9,014 bases of DNA from DATDRQ01 sp035291645 (lineage in GTDB: Bacteria > Chloroflexota > Anaerolineae > Anaerolineales > UBA4823): positions 1 to 9,014 of the forward strand of contig DATDRQ010000029.1 in NCBI GenBank assembly GCA_035291645.1, read 5' to 3'. The notes below the pieces were generated by a model. It saw nothing but the letters and a program-made list of their open reading frames with translations, had not been told where the DNA came from and ran no database searches. Every line of letters starts with the position of its first letter. Within the stretch, counting starts at the first letter, position 1. Positions 6,060 through 9,014 of this stretch are shown here, piece by piece. Made by a program: the position numbers and the translations under genes.

Positions 6060-8264
6060 GTGTCCGACGATAATCCTCTTGCTTCACCTGATTTAGCATG
6101 GATGCTCCAAAGCGGGCAGGCCAGCGATACCGAACTAGTCCATGCATTGGTTTGGGCCTATTACCCAGCTATCCTTGCCTCGACCCAATCCATATTAAGC
6201 GATCCTGGGCGAGCCGAGCCGGCAGCCAGGGAGGCGTTGGCCAATGCGGTGATAAAAGCCCACGAGTACCGGTATGATAGAAACTTGCAGGACTGGTTGC
6301 TCGGGATCACCGCTCAAACCTGCCAGCGGTCTGCGTTCCAACGACCCTCAGATTTGAGCCGGGCTGATGAATCCAGAGAGAACTCTGCGGAGAACTTGGA
6401 GCTAATCGCTAAAGATATTGAAAAACAGGTGGCACAGATGCGCCACCGCAAGAAAATCGCGACTACCATCCAGGAGATAGCTCTGGCGATCGCCGCTATC
6501 CTGATGGTGATTCTTTTTGGCAATGCAGTCACCCCCTGGACGTCTGAGCCTACCCCGACTTCGACCATTGTCAAGATCGAATTGGTCACTCAGTTAGTCC
6601 TCATCACCTCTACTCCTGCACCCACAGCAACCCCCACTCCTTATCCAGAACGGGCATTGTTTTACACGGCAGCGAAGGGTGATACCCTGGAAAGCATTGC
6701 TTTCAAGATTGGCCTGCCGCTGGAAATCCTGCAAACGTTGAATGGGATGGCCCCAGATGTGCCCCTCAAGGCCGGTCAGCAGGTAATGATCGGCATTGGC
6801 GGCCCCCCGCTCTCTCAGATCACACCTACGCCGGTGACGCCTGCTCCGCTGTTGGAACCTCTCACGCTCCAATCAAGCCCCGAGGAAATATTACGCCGTA
6901 TCCAGGAAAACAAGGAAAATTGGCATACCCTGTGGGCGGATGCGCAGGTGATTCGTTATGGCCCGCCGGGCTACGTTGGACCGCCACGCGTGAAGCGTGA
7001 GCAGATTTGGATCAGCCAGCCTTCCTATGGTCTTTCGGTATCGGGCGCGTTGAGCGGGGATTTAGACTTCGTCTCGCTGAGCAAGGGTGGGGAAGTAAAA
7101 TCTCTCGACCTTACTACGGGCCAGCATAATTTCTATGGCGGCGGTGGTTTGGTGGATTACTCACTGGCCGTGGCCCAGTTGCTCGAACCTGGCAGTTTAC
7201 GGACGTTTCTGGTAGACGATCTTGCTATCGTCGGCAGCGAGCAGGTCATTGGCCGAGAATCACTGGTCGTGGATTGGCCTCAAGTGGAATCATATTCAAT
7301 CGATACAGGCGATCCTCTCCGCCAACGGCAGTACCTGGACCGTTATTGGGTGGATTCCGTGACCGGTGTAATCTTACGCAAACGGCAATTGGGTGGGGAG
7401 CATCTCGACCTGATCATCGAGGAGATCAGCGTGACTGAAATTGCCTTTGATGTTGACATTCCTAATCGAATTTTCGATGAGTACCGACCCTTTCCCACGC
7501 GCTTTGCCCAGGATCATCGTGGCGAGCCGCTTTCCCAAGAGGCAGCTGCCCCAACGCATGCCTGGGCACCTCTCCCCGGCCGAGAACCCCTGCCAAGCCG
7601 CCCGCCGCCTTCGGAATTCGATCCCTTCTCCGCCCGCCTGGTTTTTCAATGGACGAGCCTCCCCGATCCAGAGACAAGCTCAACGCAGGCGGAAGTATTC
7701 GCCGACGGATATTCACTAGGTAGCGTTGAGTTCGCCAATCCATTCAGCGTGGTGTGTGACCGCTCGCCAAACGGACAGATGATCGCGTTCTTCGATTGGA
7801 AAGAAATCGTTCCGTACGGCGCGAATGAGTTGCGCTGGTTTAGCCTGAATGATCTGTCCGTGGTAATCGAGCCATTACCCGAGGTCCTCCCCAGTGATTT
7901 TGCTTTTTCGCCAGATAGCCAGCGATTAGCGGTGTTCGGTTGCAATGCACAAAATGAGAATTGTGGTTTGTATATCCTGGATCTGGCTACGCAAGCGGAA
8001 AGAAAATTGCTCCCGCTGGCCGCGGTGAGTGCCCTGACCTGGAGCCCAGACAGCACGTCCCTAGCCTTTTTAGGCGGGTTGGAAACAGGGTTAGATTGGC
8101 AAGTCTGGGTGATCGATGCCCAGACGGGTGAGATAATTTACCAGGGTGTGATGGATTGGGACGCCAACCGTGCCGCATCCGACTCGCCCACACAAGGCTG
8201 GGGTATCCCCTTTCCTGTCTACCGCGGCGGCCTGGAAGCCTGTTCCGCTCCACCGCCACCTTGA
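6060..8264 (+). CDS. Membrane-anchored mosaic: sigma region 2-like head, LysM, LolA/RseB-like domain and WD40-like propeller
   Basis: 734 residues. Residues 20-95 (ELVHALVWAYYPAIL, then LQDWLLGITAQTCQRSAF) resemble a decayed ECF sigma region 2; no region 4 follows. A basic stretch RHRKK leads into one membrane helix (about 137-157), then a Thr/Pro linker. Residues 201-247 are a LysM domain (GDTLESIAFKIGLPLEILQ, then LKAGQQVMIGI), which binds peptidoglycan or related glycans. Residues 272-470 look like a LolA/RseB-type fold (EEILRRIQ, GRESLVVDW, YWVDSVTGVILRKR, FDVDIPNRIF). Residues 560-700 carry WD40/PD40-like blades (FAFSPDSQRLAVFG, LTWSPDSTSLAFLG). The GTG at 6060 is chosen because it keeps the whole sigma-like helix set; GGCGAG at 6047-6052 is a weak ribosome site, and the next in-frame start (ATG, residue 15) is possible. 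It has its own promoter. A role in sensing the envelope is inferred from topology. Domain calls are from patterns; the RseB-like one is the least certain. Confidence 0.85.
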   Translation: MSDDNPLASPDLAWMLQSGQASDTELVHALVWAYYPAILASTQSILSDPGRAEPAAREALANAVIKAHEYRYDRNLQDWLLGITAQTCQRSAFQRPSDLSRADESRENSAENLELIAKDIEKQVAQMRHRKKIATTIQEIALAIAAILMVILFGNAVTPWTSEPTPTSTIVKIELVTQLVLITSTPAPTATPTPYPERALFYTAAKGDTLESIAFKIGLPLEILQTLNGMAPDVPLKAGQQVMIGIGGPPLSQITPTPVTPAPLLEPLTLQSSPEEILRRIQENKENWHTLWADAQVIRYGPPGYVGPPRVKREQIWISQPSYGLSVSGALSGDLDFVSLSKGGEVKSLDLTTGQHNFYGGGGLVDYSLAVAQLLEPGSLRTFLVDDLAIVGSEQVIGRESLVVDWPQVESYSIDTGDPLRQRQYLDRYWVDSVTGVILRKRQLGGEHLDLIIEEISVTEIAFDVDIPNRIFDEYRPFPTRFAQDHRGEPLSQEAAAPTHAWAPLPGREPLPSRPPPSEFDPFSARLVFQWTSLPDPETSSTQAEVFADGYSLGSVEFANPFSVVCDRSPNGQMIAFFDWKEIVPYGANELRWFSLNDLSVVIEPLPEVLPSDFAFSPDSQRLAVFGCNAQNENCGLYILDLATQAERKLLPLAAVSALTWSPDSTSLAFLGGLETGLDWQVWVIDAQTGEIIYQGVMDWDANRAASDSPTQGWGIPFPVYRGGLEACSAPPPP

Positions 8265-8295
8265 AAATGGACACGGATGATGCAGAGGACACGTT

Positions 8296-8301
8296 TATAA
8301 T
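8296..8301 (+). promoter_or_regulatory. Possible -10 element for the CBS-domain gene
   Basis: TATAAT, 60 bases before the CBS-protein ATG, in the 97-base gap after the mosaic gene. No credible -35 is seen at 16-18 bases upstream, so this is a weak call. It would give the CBS gene a promoter separate from its upstream neighbour. Confidence 0.3.
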
Positions 8302-8350
8302 TTCGACTGACGACTGATAAATGACCAATGATTACTTGTATTTTACCGTG

Positions 8351-8356
8351 AGGAGG
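8351..8356 (+). promoter_or_regulatory. Strong ribosome binding site of the CBS-domain gene
   Basis: AGGAGG, 5 bases before ATG 8362. It is the strongest Shine-Dalgarno in the window and fixes the start of the CBS protein. Confidence 0.75.
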
Positions 8357-8361
8357 AAAAC

Positions 8362-8769
8362 ATGCCCAACAAAGTTCGCGACTGGATGAGCAGCCCGGTA
8401 GTGGTGGTCGATCCGGATAGCACGGTGTCTTACGCCTTAACCCTGATGCGGCGGCGCCATGTGCACAGCGTGGTGGTTAACATTACGGACGATAACCTGA
8501 CCTATGGGATCATCACCAGTACGGATATACGCGATAAGATCATCGCCACCGATCGCAACCCGGCCGAGGTGCGCGTGCGGGAGATCATGACCGCCCCGGT
8601 GATCACCGCCAGGCCTGACTGGACGCTAAAGGATTGCTCGGTGCGCATGCAAGCGCACAATATTCACCACATGCCGGTTCAAGATGAAGAGGGCGAGCTA
8701 ATCGGGCTGATATCGGTTACGGATATCTTCACCGCGGCTGAAGAGATCGGCTGGGGGAAGGGAAGCTGA
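8362..8769 (+). CDS. Two-CBS-domain protein
   Basis: 135 residues made almost wholly of a CBS pair (Bateman module). CBS1 is about residues 5-60 (VRDWMSSPVVVVDPDSTVSY, ending GIITSTDI) and CBS2 about 72-127 (VREIMTAPVITARPDWTLKD, ending GLISVTDI). Each half has the usual 'xxxMxxxVxxxxPxxxxxxA' opening and the G-[IL]-[IV]-[ST]-x-x-D-[IL] strand with the Asp that commonly contacts the ribose of a bound adenine nucleotide. No catalytic, membrane or DNA-binding domain is attached, so it is a stand-alone cytoplasmic ligand sensor, likely for AMP, ATP or SAM, acting on an unknown partner. A strong AGGAGG lies 5 bases before the ATG. It precedes a 2-oxoacid dehydrogenase gene on the same strand, but a separate promoter starts just after its stop, so shared regulation is not certain. 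Confidence 0.93.
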   Translation: MPNKVRDWMSSPVVVVDPDSTVSYALTLMRRRHVHSVVVNITDDNLTYGIITSTDIRDKIIATDRNPAEVRVREIMTAPVITARPDWTLKDCSVRMQAHNIHHMPVQDEEGELIGLISVTDIFTAAEEIGWGKGS

Positions 8770-8775
8770 GTGATT

Positions 8776-8784
8776 TGGTATAAT
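8776..8784 (+). promoter_or_regulatory. Extended -10 promoter before the dehydrogenase E1 gene
   Basis: TGGTATAAT matches the extended -10 consensus exactly (TG at 8776-8777, TATAAT at 8779-8784). It begins 7 bases after the CBS stop codon. No -35 hexamer is visible 17 bases upstream, as is common for extended -10 promoters. Transcription would begin near 8791, leaving a leader of about 110 bases before ATG 8900. Confidence 0.6.
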
Positions 8785-8789
8785 TTAGA

Positions 8790-8822
8790 AACCAGGTTCA
8801 GTTAATAACCAGGTTTTCAACC
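8790..8822 (+). repeat. Double AACCAGGTT element at the predicted transcript start
   Basis: AACCAGGTT occurs at 8790-8798 and again at 8807-8815, 17 bases apart. Each copy is itself an inverted repeat (AACC/GGTT around a central A). A further AACC at 8819-8822 could pair with GGTT at 8812-8815. The position right at the predicted start point fits an operator for a dimeric repressor, or a leader RNA structure. No known factor is assigned. Confidence 0.45.
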
Positions 8823-8830
8823 GAAGACTT

Positions 8831-8861
8831 AGTAACGCCGGGCGTGCCCCGGTGTTATTTT
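8831..8861 (+). terminator. GC-rich hairpin with short T-run: terminator or attenuator
   Basis: AACGCCGGG (8834-8842) pairs with CCCGGTGTT (8848-8856) around the loop CGTGC, with one G-U pair, extendable by three outer pairs. It is followed by TTTT at 8858-8861, which partly overlaps the outer stem. It could end the CBS-gene transcript. Because the extended -10 promoter lies upstream of it, it would also sit in the leader of the E1 gene. The T-run is short, so termination may be partial. Confidence 0.5.
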
Positions 8862-8899
8862 GCGTGGGTTGCAATTTTCTTGGAGGACATGCTTACATC

Positions 8900-9014
8900 A
8901 TGGAAAAAAGAGACAATCTCGAACTGTATTACCAGATGGTGCTCATCCGCCGGCTTGAAGAACGGGCGGCTGAGCTGTACCAACAAGGCAAGATCGGAGG
9001 CTTTCTCCATTTAT
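8900..9014 (+). CDS. pdhA: 2-oxoacid (pyruvate-type) dehydrogenase E1 component alpha subunit, 5' part only
   Basis: Only 38 codons are in the window; the rest lies to the right. MEKRDNLELYYQMVLIRRLE followed by ERAAELYQQGKIGGFLHLY matches the very conserved start of thiamine-diphosphate-dependent E1 alpha subunits (LYxxMxxIRxxExxxxxLYxxGxIxGFxHLY). These use ThDP with the E1 beta subunit to decarboxylate pyruvate or a related 2-oxoacid and pass the acyl group to E2 lipoyl domains in the cytoplasm. Pyruvate, branched-chain and acetoin versions cannot be told apart from this stretch, so the symbol is tentative. The ATG at 8900 follows GGAGG at 8882-8886 with a rather long 13-base spacing. An out-of-frame ATG at 8889 sits closer but does not encode this protein. 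E1 beta and E2 genes would be expected just beyond the window. Confidence 0.88.
   Translation, partial: MEKRDNLELYYQMVLIRRLEERAAELYQQGKIGGFLHL

Noticed and set aside
8889..8891. ATG close to the GGAGG as start of the last gene
   Set aside because: It is out of frame with the conserved E1 alpha sequence; the in-frame ATG is at 8900.
1..9014. CRISPR array, insertion sequence, tRNA or rRNA
   Set aside because: No regularly spaced identical repeats, transposase motifs, terminal inverted repeats or recognisable RNA genes were seen by eye.

Overview
The window looks like a piece of a Chloroflexota genome, probably Anaerolineae-like. This is inferred from style, not from a marker gene: moderately GC-rich coding DNA, exported proteins with Thr/Pro-rich 'TPTPTP' linkers after a membrane anchor, an ECF sigma factor followed directly by a large membrane-anchored repeat protein, and extended -10 promoters of the TGGTATAAT type. 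No rRNA, tRNA, insertion sequence, CRISPR array or phage gene was seen.

Left half (1-4900, minus strand) is one apparent operon, read from right to left. It holds an ECF-type sigma factor (4900-4325); an 8-base overlapping 899-residue protein with a short cytoplasmic N-terminus, one membrane segment and two tandem Asp-box (BNR/Ycf48-like) beta-propeller modules (4332-1633); a small secreted protein of unknown family (1548-814); and a lipoprotein that starts a third copy of the same propeller module and runs off the left edge (771-1). The layout suggests a sigma factor held by a membrane-anchored partner whose bulk lies outside the membrane, plus two exported accessory proteins. The signalling role is inferred; the domain layout is read directly.

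Middle (4901-6059) starts with an AT-rich divergent spacer and continues with about 800 bases of gene remains. A cupin gene is stopped by one TAA at codon 29. A multi-pass membrane protein gene, start-stop coupled to the cupin, has a one-base frameshift and has lost its 3' part. That 3' part is replaced by the first ~35 codons of a convergent methyltransferase gene. The pattern fits one old cupin/membrane-protein operon and a facing methyltransferase gene that fused through a deletion.

Right half (6060-9014, plus strand) holds a 734-residue membrane-anchored mosaic (a remnant resembling sigma region 2, a membrane helix, a LysM domain, a LolA/RseB-like domain and a WD40-like propeller), a two-CBS-domain protein, and the first 38 codons of a pyruvate/2-oxoacid dehydrogenase E1 alpha subunit. 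Between the last two lie an extended -10 promoter, a repeated AACCAGGTT element and a hairpin.

Best candidates for something undescribed are the sigma factor/twin-propeller operon and the separate sigma-like/LysM/RseB-like/propeller protein. Both join a sigma-system module inside the cell to propeller sensors outside it.
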